From: Fusibacter_C sp942493125
GTDB taxonomy: Bacteria; Bacillota; Clostridia; Peptostreptococcales; Acidaminobacteraceae
DNA: 64,000 bases
Reading direction: 5' to 3'
Assembly (NCBI GenBank): GCA_942493125.1
Contig: OW818667.1
Location: forward strand, 558,001 to 622,000
This document shows positions 15,879 through 24,406 of the stretch, one piece after another. The first letter of the stretch is position 1. Each line of letters begins with the position of its first letter. Position numbers and translations under genes: made by a program. A model generated the notes under the pieces. That model was given only the letters and a program-made list of their open reading frames with translations, was not told where the DNA came from and did no database searches.

Positions 15879-17048
15879 TCAATCTCGAGTAAATAAATCC
15901 CTCGTATAGACTTTATCGGATACGTCGATTAATTCCTCTGACAATCGATTTGCAACAATCACATCGGACATTTTTTTAAACGTCTCTAAATCATTGATGA
16001 CCTTCGACCTGAAAAATTCGTCTGAATCATATGTCGGTTCGTAGACGACGACTTCAATGCCCTTTGCTTTGATGCGTTTCATAATGCCTTGGATCGCTGA
16101 ATAACGGAAGTTATCAGAATCCATTTTCATGGTCAACCTAAAAATGCCCACTATTTTAGGATTTTTTTTGATGATCATATCGGATATATGGTCCTTCCTC
16201 GTTCGATTGGCGTCCACAATAGCAGACATGATGTTTTGGGGCACGTCGGCATAGTTTGCTAGGAGCTGCTTAGTATCTTTTGGCAAGCAATAACCACCAT
16301 AGCCAAATGATGGGTTGTTGTAATACTTGCCAATCCTCGGATCAAGACTGACACCCTCTATGATATGTTTCGTACTCAGCCCTCTGATCTCTGCATAGGA
16401 ATCAAGTTCATTAAAGAACGCAACGCGTAGTGCTAAGTAAGTGTTTGCAAATAGTTTAATGGCTTCTGCTTCTGTTGAATGCGTCAAAAGAACTTCTATG
16501 TCTTTTTTTATTGCACCTTGCTTTAATAGTTCAGCAAATGCCTCAGCACGTTCTGACATCTCACCCACGACGATCCGCGATGGATACAAGTTATCATAAA
16601 GTGCTTTGCCTTCTCTTAAAAACTCAGGTGAAAAAATAATGTTATCCGTATCAAACATCTGCCTCACTTTTTCTGTATATCCAACGGGGACAGTAGACTT
16701 GATAACCATGACAGCGTCGGGGTTGATTGAAAGGACATTGGCGATGACTGCCTCCACGGTTCGGGTATTAAAATAATTCTTATCAGGATCGTAATTGGTA
16801 GGCGTAGCAATGATAACATAATCTGCATCCTTGAAAGCCTCATAATTATCGGTGGTTGCAACCAGATTGAGCGTCTTGTCTTTCAAATAGGATTCAATCT
16901 CCATATCAATAATCGGTGACTTCTTAGCATTGACCAGATCAACTTTTTCCTTGATGATATCCATAGCGATGACTTCATTGTGCTGTGCCAGTAATATAGC
17001 ATTGGCTAGGCCAACATATCCAATTCCTGCAACGGTTATTTTCATCAT
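15879..17048 (-). CDS. ugd: UDP-glucose 6-dehydrogenase
   Basis: A 389-residue enzyme of the single-domain E. coli-like Ugd length class that oxidises UDP-glucose to UDP-glucuronate in two NAD-dependent steps. The N-terminal Rossmann motif is AGIGYVGLANA, and the active-site Cys is in FGYGGYCLPKDTKQL. Further family blocks are VIKSTVPVGYT and FSPEFLREGKA. AGGAG lies upstream of two adjacent ATG codons. It is immediately downstream of a UDP-glucuronate 4-epimerase-like gene, so the pair gives UDP-glucuronate and probably UDP-galacturonate for the polymer. The C-terminal part is compatible with UDP binding. UDP-GlcNAc as substrate is less likely, since another dehydrogenase of that type is present further upstream in the operon. 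Confidence 0.9.
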   Translation of the reverse strand: MMKITVAGIGYVGLANAILLAQHNEVIAMDIIKEKVDLVNAKKSPIIDMEIESYLKDKTLNLVATTDNYEAFKDADYVIIATPTNYDPDKNYFNTRTVEAVIANVLSINPDAVMVIKSTVPVGYTEKVRQMFDTDNIIFSPEFLREGKALYDNLYPSRIVVGEMSERAEAFAELLKQGAIKKDIEVLLTHSTEAEAIKLFANTYLALRVAFFNELDSYAEIRGLSTKHIIEGVSLDPRIGKYYNNPSFGYGGYCLPKDTKQLLANYADVPQNIMSAIVDANRTRKDHISDMIIKKNPKIVGIFRLTMKMDSDNFRYSAIQGIMKRIKAKGIEVVVYEPTYDSDEFFRSKVINDLETFKKMSDVIVANRLSEELIDVSDKVYTRDLFTRD

Positions 17049-17057
17049 TTTTCTCCT

Positions 17058-18077
17058 CTAAGACTTAACCTTGTAATAGTTTTTGTACCACGCCACAAAT
17101 TTCGTTAAACCTTCCTCTATCGATGTAACAGGTCTAAACGCGATATCCGATTCAAGATCGCTTATATCTGCGTAAGTCTTTAATACATCACCCGCTTGCA
17201 TGTCCATGTACACTTTTACAGCTTCCTTATTAAGCAAAGATTCAAGTGTACTGATAAATTCTTTCAAGTGTATCGGGCTATTGTTGCCAATATTATAGAT
17301 TTTGTAAGGTGCAAAGCTCGTACTAAGTGGGTCTTTGCTTTCATCCCACTTTTCCACTGAAACAGGTATTTTATCGATGAGTCTGAAAATGCCTTCGACG
17401 ATGTCATCGATATAAGTGAAATCCCGCTCCATCATGCCATGGTTAAACACTTTGATTGGATGTCCTTCAAGGATGTCTTTTGTAAATGAGAAATACGCCA
17501 TATCCGGTCTTCCCCATGGTCCATACACTGTGAAAAAACGAAGTCCGGTCGTTGGAATCTGATACAGATGACTGTAAGCATGTGCCATAAGCTCATTGGA
17601 CTTTTTCGTCGCAGCATATAAGCTAACGGGATGATCGACATTGTGCTTGGTTGAAAATGGCGAGATTTGATTGCCACCATATACAGAGCTTGAAGAGGCA
17701 TAGATCAAATGTTTTACTGGAAAATTTCTGCATGCCTCCAAAACATTCATAAATCCGATGAGATTTGAGTCCACATAGGCATACGGGTTCGTAATGCTGT
17801 ACCGGACACCAGCTTGTGCCGCCAGATTGATAACGACATCAGGTCTATGTAGGTCAAATATGAGATCCAAATCCTCTTTATCTTTTAGGTCAACTTTATG
17901 AAAAATGAATTTTTGATGCTGATTCAATAAAGCCAATCGATCTTCTTTTAAAGACACATCATAGTAATCGTTAAGATTGTCTATACCAATTACAATATCG
18001 CCATGTTTTAGAAGGTATTGTGACAAGTGAAATCCTATAAACCCACAAGCGCCCGTGACTAAAATTTTCATAAGCAT
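17058..18077 (-). CDS. UDP-glucuronate 4-epimerase-like SDR enzyme
   Basis: About 339 residues of the extended short-chain dehydrogenase family, interconverting UDP-glucuronate and UDP-galacturonate in known relatives. Visible motifs: NAD-binding GACGFIGFH, the DNLNDYYDVSLKEDRL block typical of glucuronate epimerases, the Ser of SSSSVYG, and YAATKKSNEL with the catalytic Tyr and Lys. The extension upstream of this start contains the ribosome-binding site AAGGGG, so the first Met of the open frame is not used; the true start is one of two ATG codons six bases apart. It lies between rfbB and ugd in the operon. A UDP-GlcNAc epimerase activity cannot be fully excluded. Confidence 0.85.
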   Translation of the reverse strand: MLMKILVTGACGFIGFHLSQYLLKHGDIVIGIDNLNDYYDVSLKEDRLALLNQHQKFIFHKVDLKDKEDLDLIFDLHRPDVVINLAAQAGVRYSITNPYAYVDSNLIGFMNVLEACRNFPVKHLIYASSSSVYGGNQISPFSTKHNVDHPVSLYAATKKSNELMAHAYSHLYQIPTTGLRFFTVYGPWGRPDMAYFSFTKDILEGHPIKVFNHGMMERDFTYIDDIVEGIFRLIDKIPVSVEKWDESKDPLSTSFAPYKIYNIGNNSPIHLKEFISTLESLLNKEAVKVYMDMQAGDVLKTYADISDLESDIAFRPVTSIEEGLTKFVAWYKNYYKVKS

Positions 18078-18108
18078 TTGACCCCTTTTCAATAGTTTTG
18101 ATGCGACA

Positions 18109-19167
18109 TTAAATCAGCATGGCGTAAAATTTTTCATAATAGTTTTTGTAATTGCCCGTTGCGATATTGGTCAACCATTTTTCATTTTCTACATACCAAT
18201 TGATCGTTGCGGCTATGCCATGTTCAAACGTATAAGATGGCTGCCACCCTAGTTGCGTCGCAATTTTAGTGTTGTCTATCGCGTAGCGTCTATCATGACC
18301 AGGACGGTCTTTCACATATTTAATCAGTGAATCATTGACGCCAAGTGACTTTACGATCAACTTGACGATTTCGATATTCGCTCTTTCATTGTTGCCACCA
18401 ATATTGTAGATCTCACCGCTAATACCCTCATGGAGCACTTTATCAATCGCGTCGCAGTGGTCAAAGACATGAAGCCAATCCCTGATTTGCATGCCATCCC
18501 CATAGACTGGCAACTCTCTCTCATTCATGCAATTATTGATTATGAGTGGAATCAATTTTTCTGGAAATTGATATGGCCCATAGTTGTTGCTGCACCTTGT
18601 TATATTTACTGGCAGACCATAAGTCTCACTGTATGCTCTTACCAACAGATCTGCGCTTGCCTTTGTCGCCGAGTAAGGGCTATTCGGCATAAGTGGCATC
18701 GTCTCGACAAACAAGCCCGTTTTACCCAATGCACCATAGACCTCATCTGTGGACACCTGGAGATACTTCACACCTTCTCTATAGGCCTTGCAAAATTTAT
18801 CCGCTTTATTGATCTTCCAATGCTTTTTAGCGGCTTCCAAAAGGACATGGGTACCGTTGATGTTTGTGGTTAGAAACACTTCTGGTTCATCAATGCTGCG
18901 ATCCACATGGGATTCCGCTGCAAAATTGACCACGGTGTCAATGTCATACGTTTCAAAGACCTCTTCTACAGCGGATCGATCTCTGATGTCCGCTTTAACG
19001 AATGTATAATTTTCGTTTCCATCGATATCTGTCAAGTTTTCTAAATTACCTGCATAAGTCAACAAGTCAAAATTCACAATTTTATAGGTAGGATATCTAT
19101 TTAACATCAACTTCACAAAATTGCTGCCTATGAATCCTGCACCACCGGTTACGAGAATGTTTCGCAC
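18109..19167 (-). CDS. rfbB: dTDP-glucose 4,6-dehydratase
   Basis: About 352 residues. It converts dTDP-glucose to dTDP-4-keto-6-deoxyglucose. Motifs: GGAGFIGSN at the N-terminus, STDEVYGALG with the catalytic Thr-Asp-Glu of the dehydratase, and YSATKASADLL with Tyr and Lys. The start chosen is GTG (MRNILVTGG), seven bases after GGGGG; an ATG ten codons upstream would put the site inside the gene and would overlap rfbA. rfbA precedes it, but rfbC and rfbD are absent here, so the 4-keto product more likely goes to an aminotransferase (about 1 kb upstream) than to rhamnose. Confidence 0.93.
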   Translation of the reverse strand: MRNILVTGGAGFIGSNFVKLMLNRYPTYKIVNFDLLTYAGNLENLTDIDGNENYTFVKADIRDRSAVEEVFETYDIDTVVNFAAESHVDRSIDEPEVFLTTNINGTHVLLEAAKKHWKINKADKFCKAYREGVKYLQVSTDEVYGALGKTGLFVETMPLMPNSPYSATKASADLLVRAYSETYGLPVNITRCSNNYGPYQFPEKLIPLIINNCMNERELPVYGDGMQIRDWLHVFDHCDAIDKVLHEGISGEIYNIGGNNERANIEIVKLIVKSLGVNDSLIKYVKDRPGHDRRYAIDNTKIATQLGWQPSYTFEHGIAATINWYVENEKWLTNIATGNYKNYYEKFYAMLI

Positions 19168-19186
19168 GTTATACCCCCATAATTGT

Positions 19187-20056
19187 TCAATCTTCAAGTA
19201 AAAGACTCAAAATGTACTGGCCGTAATCGGTCATTTTAAGACTATTGCCTATTGAAAAAAGCTGTTCATTGTCTATAAAACCTCTTCGCCAAGCGACTTC
19301 CTCGATGCAGGCGATATAAAAGCCTTGTCTTGATTGTAAAGCCTCAACGTATTCTGCAGCCTTCAACATACCCTCTGGCGTACCAGTGTCAAGCCATGCC
19401 ATCCCTCTTCGCAGAAGAACGACACTCAAATCGCCATTTTCGAGATATACATTGTTGACAGATGTGATTTCAAGTTCTCCGCGTGCTGATGGCATGATGT
19501 TCTTAGCGATCTCAATCACGCGATTGTCGTAAAAATAGAGGCCTGGCACAGCATAGTTTGATTTCGGTTGCGCTGGTTTTTCTTCGATTGATATGGCTTT
19601 TTTATTTTTATCAAATTCAACGACGCCAAAAGCCCTAGCATCTTTCACAGGATATCCGAATATTACGGCACCTTCTTTTAATGCCATCGCTTGATTTAAA
19701 AGTTTCGTTAAATCCAGGCCATAAAAAATATTGTCGCCAAGTATTAAACATACATGATCATCACCTATAAATGCTTCGCCCAATATGAAGGCTTCAGCTA
19801 AGCCTTTTGGTTTATCCTGAACGATATAACTGATTTTCATACCAAGTACTGAACCATCACGAAGCAGTCGCTCATAACCATGGATGTCATCTGGTGTGGA
19901 TATGATAAGAACTTCTCGAATTCCCGCCAACATCAACACTGACAATGGATAGTAAATGAGCGGTTTGTCATAGATTGGTAAAAGTTGCTTTGAAACTGCT
20001 TTAGTCATAGGATATAGACGCGTGCCGTTTCCACCTGCTAATATAATGCCTTTCAT
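19187..20056 (-). CDS. rfbA: Glucose-1-phosphate thymidylyltransferase
   Basis: A 289-residue enzyme of the short RmlA type, making dTDP-glucose from dTTP and glucose 1-phosphate. The signature GGNGTRLYPMTKAVSKQLLP holds the nucleotide-binding loop, and GDNIFYGLDL and EEKPAQPKSNYAVPGLYFYD are also present. A site AGAGGTGA precedes the ATG. It is followed by rfbB after a 19-base gap. Length and sequence are typical, and nothing is missing. Confidence 0.95.
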   Translation of the reverse strand: MKGIILAGGNGTRLYPMTKAVSKQLLPIYDKPLIYYPLSVLMLAGIREVLIISTPDDIHGYERLLRDGSVLGMKISYIVQDKPKGLAEAFILGEAFIGDDHVCLILGDNIFYGLDLTKLLNQAMALKEGAVIFGYPVKDARAFGVVEFDKNKKAISIEEKPAQPKSNYAVPGLYFYDNRVIEIAKNIMPSARGELEITSVNNVYLENGDLSVVLLRRGMAWLDTGTPEGMLKAAEYVEALQSRQGFYIACIEEVAWRRGFIDNEQLFSIGNSLKMTDYGQYILSLLLED

Positions 20057-20066
20057 TTCATCACCT

Positions 20067-21191
20067 CTACCTTTTTATAATTTCGCATATGCGATCGACA
20101 TCTTCAAAAGTCAGATCCGCATATAGTGGCAGTGTGAGCACATTTTTAGATATGTTCAGAGCAATTGGGGTCTCTTCAGAGTTAAACTGATCTTTATAAC
20201 AATCAAATTCGCTAATAATTGGAAAAAAGTATTTTCGTGCGATGACGCCATTTTGTCTTAAGGCATCAAACACTTCATCGCGTGTTTTATGAAATCCGTC
20301 TAGAACAATTGGAAAGTATGCGTAGTTTTCTTGGATACCCGCTTGTCGTGGGATGAGTTTAATACCTGCCACATGACTTAATTGTTGTCTATAATAGTTG
20401 ACGATCAATTTGCGTTTTTTGATTTCTGAATCCACATGTCTTAGATTGCACAGGCCCATCGCCGCTTGGAATTCATTCATTTTTGCATTGCCGCCTACAA
20501 AAACAACCGTTTCTTGACCAGTGATACCAAAGTTTTTGATATTGTTGAGTTTCTGTTTTAACTGTGGATCTTTGAATGTCAGTGCACCACCTTCGATGGT
20601 ATTGAACACTTTTGTCGCGTGAAAGCTGAACATGGATATATCACCAAAATTCGCGATGCTCTCACCATTTATGCGTATTCCAAATGAATGCGCGGCATCA
20701 TAGATGACCTTCAGATTGTGTTTTTTAGCAATTTCATCGATGCGCTTAACATCGCATATATTGCCATAAACATGTACTGGCAATATTGCTGATGTGTTCT
20801 CAGTGATGAGCGCTTCAATTTTGTCTGGATCCATCGTGTAATTGGAATGTGTGACATCGCAAAAGACGGGTTTAAGTCCAGCTCTTACGATGGCATGTGT
20901 CGTTGATGCAAATGTAAATGGCGTCGTGATCACTTCACCTTGTAAATCCAGTGCAGCAAGTGCGCATTCAAGTGCCAAATGTCCGTTAGTAAACAGTGTT
21001 ATATTTGGGGTTTCCATATATGAAAGCAACTCTTGTTCAAGCTTTTTATGCTTCTCTCCCATGTTTGTCAACCAATGATTGTCCCATAACACTTTAATTT
21101 CCTTTATATACTCTTCATAATCTGGCAACGAAGAACGCGTAACGGGAATCGATTTTAACTCATTGTTCAAATTTAAGATTTTCTCACTCAT
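20067..21191 (-). CDS. dTDP-4-amino-4,6-dideoxyglucose-type aminotransferase
   Basis: A 374-residue PLP enzyme of the DegT/DnrJ/EryC1/StrS family. The N-terminus (IPVTRSSLPDYEEY, then LWDNHWLTNMG) resembles VioA-type transaminases that act on dTDP-4-keto-6-deoxyglucose. The PLP lysine is in SFHATKVFNTIEGGAL; the phosphate-binding region FTNGHLALE and the Asp of YDAAHSFG are intact. It directly precedes rfbA-rfbB in the operon, which would supply its substrate, so the likely product is dTDP-Qui4N or a C4 epimer. Its ATG overlaps the stop of the preceding epimerase gene (ATGA), a sign of translational coupling. Substrate is inferred from context and N-terminal pattern. Confidence 0.82.
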   Translation of the reverse strand: MSEKILNLNNELKSIPVTRSSLPDYEEYIKEIKVLWDNHWLTNMGEKHKKLEQELLSYMETPNITLFTNGHLALECALAALDLQGEVITTPFTFASTTHAIVRAGLKPVFCDVTHSNYTMDPDKIEALITENTSAILPVHVYGNICDVKRIDEIAKKHNLKVIYDAAHSFGIRINGESIANFGDISMFSFHATKVFNTIEGGALTFKDPQLKQKLNNIKNFGITGQETVVFVGGNAKMNEFQAAMGLCNLRHVDSEIKKRKLIVNYYRQQLSHVAGIKLIPRQAGIQENYAYFPIVLDGFHKTRDEVFDALRQNGVIARKYFFPIISEFDCYKDQFNSEETPIALNISKNVLTLPLYADLTFEDVDRICEIIKR

Positions 21192-22132
21192 GTTTTCACC
21201 TGATTTCTTGTAGGGTTTTCCATAAAAAATTTAAACAGCGCCATCACTGTATCTTCAAGTGTATGCTTAGGTGACCATCCAGTGTCTTGATAAAAAAGGC
21301 TCGAATCCATACCAACGATTCGATGGATGTCATTGCGTCCGACTTTAAGCTTAACCGGGTCCAGTTCTAATTTTTCCGATACGGCAATAACGATTTTAGC
21401 GATTTCTAAAATCGTATGTTGTTGGTTAGCACCTAAGTTATAAATCTCTTTCCACGTGTTAGGCTCGATAGACAGCAGAGCGATTATACCCGAACATACG
21501 TCCCTTACATCAATATAGGATAAAACCTGATCGCCACCTATGATAGTGATTGGTTCTCCCCCTATAGCATTTAAAACTAATTTTGAAACGAGTTCCAGTC
21601 GCAACCTTTTTGTGCCTCCTGTGATACTTGCTAAGCGTAAATTTGTCACATTTGTCTTTTGCTCACTGATCCTTTTGACATCGAGCGCTATCAATTCACT
21701 GGCATGTTTCGCTATGCCATAACAGGATTTTGGTGCAACGGTCATCATTTCATGCCACAAGGGTTTATTGGACTGACCATATACTTCTTGTGTTGAGATG
21801 TTGATAATATTTGATGTTTTATTTTCATATGCTGTCATGAAGAGTTCATTTGTGAAAACTAAACTATTTTCAATTTCTTCACAGCTGTTGAAGCCTCTAG
21901 AAAAAGCACAATGGATGAGCGTATCAATTTTCTCCCATGAAAGAACTCCATTTTTATAGTCCTCGATGCTTATAATTTCCAATTGATTGGATGTTTTTAA
22001 TTGACGCATCAGTTTCGGCTTGTCTGAGGTTAATGCATATATGGTGACTTCCTTATTATTAGTGAGTTGCTCAATTAAAGCGCCTGCTAGATAGCCACCT
22101 GCACCTGAAATCAATACTGTATTTTTTGTCAT
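21188..22132 (-). CDS. NAD-dependent epimerase/dehydratase-like SDR protein
   Basis: A 314-residue extended SDR protein: GAGGYLAGALIEQL at the N-terminus for the dinucleotide, STQEVYG in the active-site strand, and CYGIAKHASEL with Tyr and Lys. The C-terminal part, with YIDVRDVCSGI and YNLGANQQHTILEIAKI, is typical of sugar-nucleotide epimerases/reductases. It is coupled on both sides by ATGA overlaps, between an ATP-grasp gene upstream and an aminotransferase downstream. A role in modifying the same deoxyamino sugar is likely, but the exact reaction (4-reduction, epimerisation) cannot be read from sequence. Confidence 0.75.
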   Translation of the reverse strand: MTKNTVLISGAGGYLAGALIEQLTNNKEVTIYALTSDKPKLMRQLKTSNQLEIISIEDYKNGVLSWEKIDTLIHCAFSRGFNSCEEIENSLVFTNELFMTAYENKTSNIINISTQEVYGQSNKPLWHEMMTVAPKSCYGIAKHASELIALDVKRISEQKTNVTNLRLASITGGTKRLRLELVSKLVLNAIGGEPITIIGGDQVLSYIDVRDVCSGIIALLSIEPNTWKEIYNLGANQQHTILEIAKIVIAVSEKLELDPVKLKVGRNDIHRIVGMDSSLFYQDTGWSPKHTLEDTVMALFKFFMENPTRNQVKT

Positions 22133-23403
22133 ATAAGCTCCTCGACATTTAACACTTCGAGTAACATGTCATCTCCATCATCAGAGTAAACCTTAATCGC
22201 TTTGTGAATGCGATCCATCAGTGTTTTCATTTCGCTCTTTGTCTTCGATGTTCCAAAAACCCTCAATACCACTTGTTTCAGCGTTCCAATTGCATTTTCT
22301 GGTATGACTTCTCCTGGGCTGTAGGCTGTGACCACATCGAGTACATCAGCCATATCGGCTACTGTTTCAAGCCCTTCCATGCTACCAATTTTTCCTGGTC
22401 TAGCTAAAAAAGTTAAGTTGAATCCCCAGTTCTCATAATTCGGCTTAAACTTTTGATCCAGAGATTCTTCATACATACTGCCAGTCAGTGCGAAATTAAC
22501 GAGCATTTCTAGTGGATCTAGGCCATTGAGCTTTTTCATGATCTTGTACTCAAGTGAACCGGATAGACGGTATCCCATTTCATAAAAGATGCAAGCACCA
22601 TCCACGACAAACGACTGGATGAATACAAGCCCATTTTTTAATCCGATTGCTTTGAACATTTTGACCACATTTGGATGGAGCGTTTCTTGATAATTTTTTA
22701 GAGCATGCGATGGCCATGTATAGGCAACTGGCAGTGGAATATGACCAAATATCTTGTTTTTCATATGACGATCTGCCATGCCGCTTAAATAGACATTTCC
22801 ATCTTGAATGACATAAAAGATCGAGGCTTCTTTCTCATTCATATACCTTTCGACGATTATTTTCTTACTTTTCGAAAACGACCGAGCATCTTCGTAACGC
22901 GATATGAGCATTTCTGTATTTTCGCAGACATAAATTCCTCTAGCGCCGCTGTTATCTGCTGGTTTTACGAGCACAGGATAATTCAGCTTTTCTATTTCTT
23001 CTCGAACGAGCGGATATTTCAGGTCGTATTCCTCTACAACGGGCACACCAAATGTATTACAAAGTGATTTAAATCTTATTTTATTGGTTGCCATCTCAAA
23101 TTGGCCGTCAGATGCATAGCAAGGCAAACCAGATGTTTCGCATATTTTCTGATAATAAGGCAATAGTGAGTCGATAAAACCCGTTAGTACCCCATCAATA
23201 TTTTCATCTTTAATTAACTGAACGACGGCATCTATATCTGTCGTACTCACCATAAAACTTTTATCTGCAATTATTTTTCCAGGAGAATCCTCTAAATAGT
23301 CCGTTACATAAACAATAGCGCCTTGCTTCTTGGCTTGCTTGATGATCTCACAAGATAATTTCGTGCCTCCTAATACCAAAAGTTTTTTTCCTATAATAGC
23401 CAC
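22129..23403 (-). CDS. ATP-grasp carboxylate-amine ligase-like protein
   Basis: A 424-residue protein with an N-terminal PurK/BtrH-like pre-ATP-grasp part (KKLLVLGGTKLSCEIIKQAKKQG) and a central ATP-grasp domain (FPVLVKPADNS-type region: YPVLVKPADNSGARGIYV; glutamate cluster IFYEMGYRLSG). Such enzymes activate a carboxylate as an acyl-phosphate and join it to an amine or thiol. The start is GTG after AGGGTGA. Being in a glycan operon beside amino-sugar genes, it may attach an amino acid or other acid to an amino sugar; this is inference. It is a distant homologue of the 402-residue ATP-grasp enzyme two genes upstream. Confidence 0.75.
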   Translation of the reverse strand: MAIIGKKLLVLGGTKLSCEIIKQAKKQGAIVYVTDYLEDSPGKIIADKSFMVSTTDIDAVVQLIKDENIDGVLTGFIDSLLPYYQKICETSGLPCYASDGQFEMATNKIRFKSLCNTFGVPVVEEYDLKYPLVREEIEKLNYPVLVKPADNSGARGIYVCENTEMLISRYEDARSFSKSKKIIVERYMNEKEASIFYVIQDGNVYLSGMADRHMKNKIFGHIPLPVAYTWPSHALKNYQETLHPNVVKMFKAIGLKNGLVFIQSFVVDGACIFYEMGYRLSGSLEYKIMKKLNGLDPLEMLVNFALTGSMYEESLDQKFKPNYENWGFNLTFLARPGKIGSMEGLETVADMADVLDVVTAYSPGEVIPENAIGTLKQVVLRVFGTSKTKSEMKTLMDRIHKAIKVYSDDGDDMLLEVLNVEELI

Positions 23404-23407
23404 ATAA

Positions 23408-24355
23408 TCACCCTTCCTTTATACATTGCACCATGTAAGCCATGTCATCTAAGTCGTATCTTTGATCACAAGGCAATAACAAAATATTTGCCGCTAAGTC
23501 AAATTCGATACTATTTTCTGGACAATTAACTAGGATCTCTGGCCAGAGCGTCGGGATATATATTTTTTTTAAAGCCATTTTATTCCTAAAAGAGACACCG
23601 TTTTTTACATAAAAGGGATACCCAAAGGCACCTTTAGGCTTTGAAACGGGCATCATATTATAAGATTCTAGTGCCGTATTTAAAAAATCAAAGTTCCTAT
23701 TTCGAATTTTGATTACCTCATCGTAGTTGATTGCGCCTAGAATATTGCGCGTCAATCTGGACATTGCCTTAAGAGGTTCTTTTTTAAACGAGAAGCTATT
23801 GTCTTTAAAATCCGTATAATATGTCTGTGCATCGCCTTCATATCTGCCTAAAATATGACGCAATCTATGCTTTGACACATCCAATTCTAATGTTTCATCT
23901 AAGTAGACATCTGTAGAAAGATATGCGCCGTCAGGTACACCAAAAAATTTTCTACATGAATAAATGGTATCAATCCCTTCAATTGGACGTTGAAAGAATG
24001 CTTGTGCTGAATCGACAATAATATTTTGATGCTTCTCTTTTAATGACAAGATTTCATCGTCTGAGAAAAGTCCAAAGTAATTGACGACATATAGATATTC
24101 ATCTGCATTTAGAATTTTATCGAACAATGGCTGTAGCGTTTCACTAATATAATATTGTTCATAGTCGAATCCTTCTCGATCCAAAATCAGTTGCACAGAA
24201 TCGCATAAAAAATATGGGATATATATTTTTTTTATCTTTTTTGCACGCAGCACATAGATCAAAGCATGTCTCGCAGTGTTCAACGCGATTAAATTATTAT
24301 AATAGGGATTGCTTATTAAGTTTTCCAGCTCAAAATAGCCACCTATTTCTCTCAT
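23408..24355 (-). CDS. DegT-like PLP-fold protein of uncertain activity
   Basis: A 315-residue protein that looks like a shortened fold-type I aminotransferase. It has a start like the small-domain/cofactor region (NTARHALIYVLRAKKIKKIYIPYFLC), an Asp in VDSAQAFFQRP at the usual cofactor position, and SCRKFFGVPDGAYLST where the PLP lysine would sit (Lys in CRKFFG). It is clearly shorter than the normal 370-400 residues of DegT enzymes. It lies between two ATP-grasp genes, with AGGAGG upstream. It could be a transaminase acting on an unusual substrate or a non-catalytic homologue. I do not assign a reaction. Confidence 0.6.
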   Translation of the reverse strand: MREIGGYFELENLISNPYYNNLIALNTARHALIYVLRAKKIKKIYIPYFLCDSVQLILDREGFDYEQYYISETLQPLFDKILNADEYLYVVNYFGLFSDDEILSLKEKHQNIIVDSAQAFFQRPIEGIDTIYSCRKFFGVPDGAYLSTDVYLDETLELDVSKHRLRHILGRYEGDAQTYYTDFKDNSFSFKKEPLKAMSRLTRNILGAINYDEVIKIRNRNFDFLNTALESYNMMPVSKPKGAFGYPFYVKNGVSFRNKMALKKIYIPTLWPEILVNCPENSIEFDLAANILLLPCDQRYDLDDMAYMVQCIKEG

Positions 24356-24375
24356 TTTTACCTCCTGCTCACTAT

Positions 24376-24406
24376 GGAAATTGCATATTGGAATTATGCA
24401 ATTTCC
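24376..24406. repeat. Palindromic repeat, copy 2 (best copy)
   Basis: A 31-base near-perfect palindrome: 12-base arms GGAAATTGCATA / TATGCAATTTCC around TTGGAAT, followed by CTCA. Its right half supplies the last codons and stop (EEIA-stop) of the upstream ATP-grasp gene, so the element has been accommodated within coding sequence. Confidence 0.85.
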
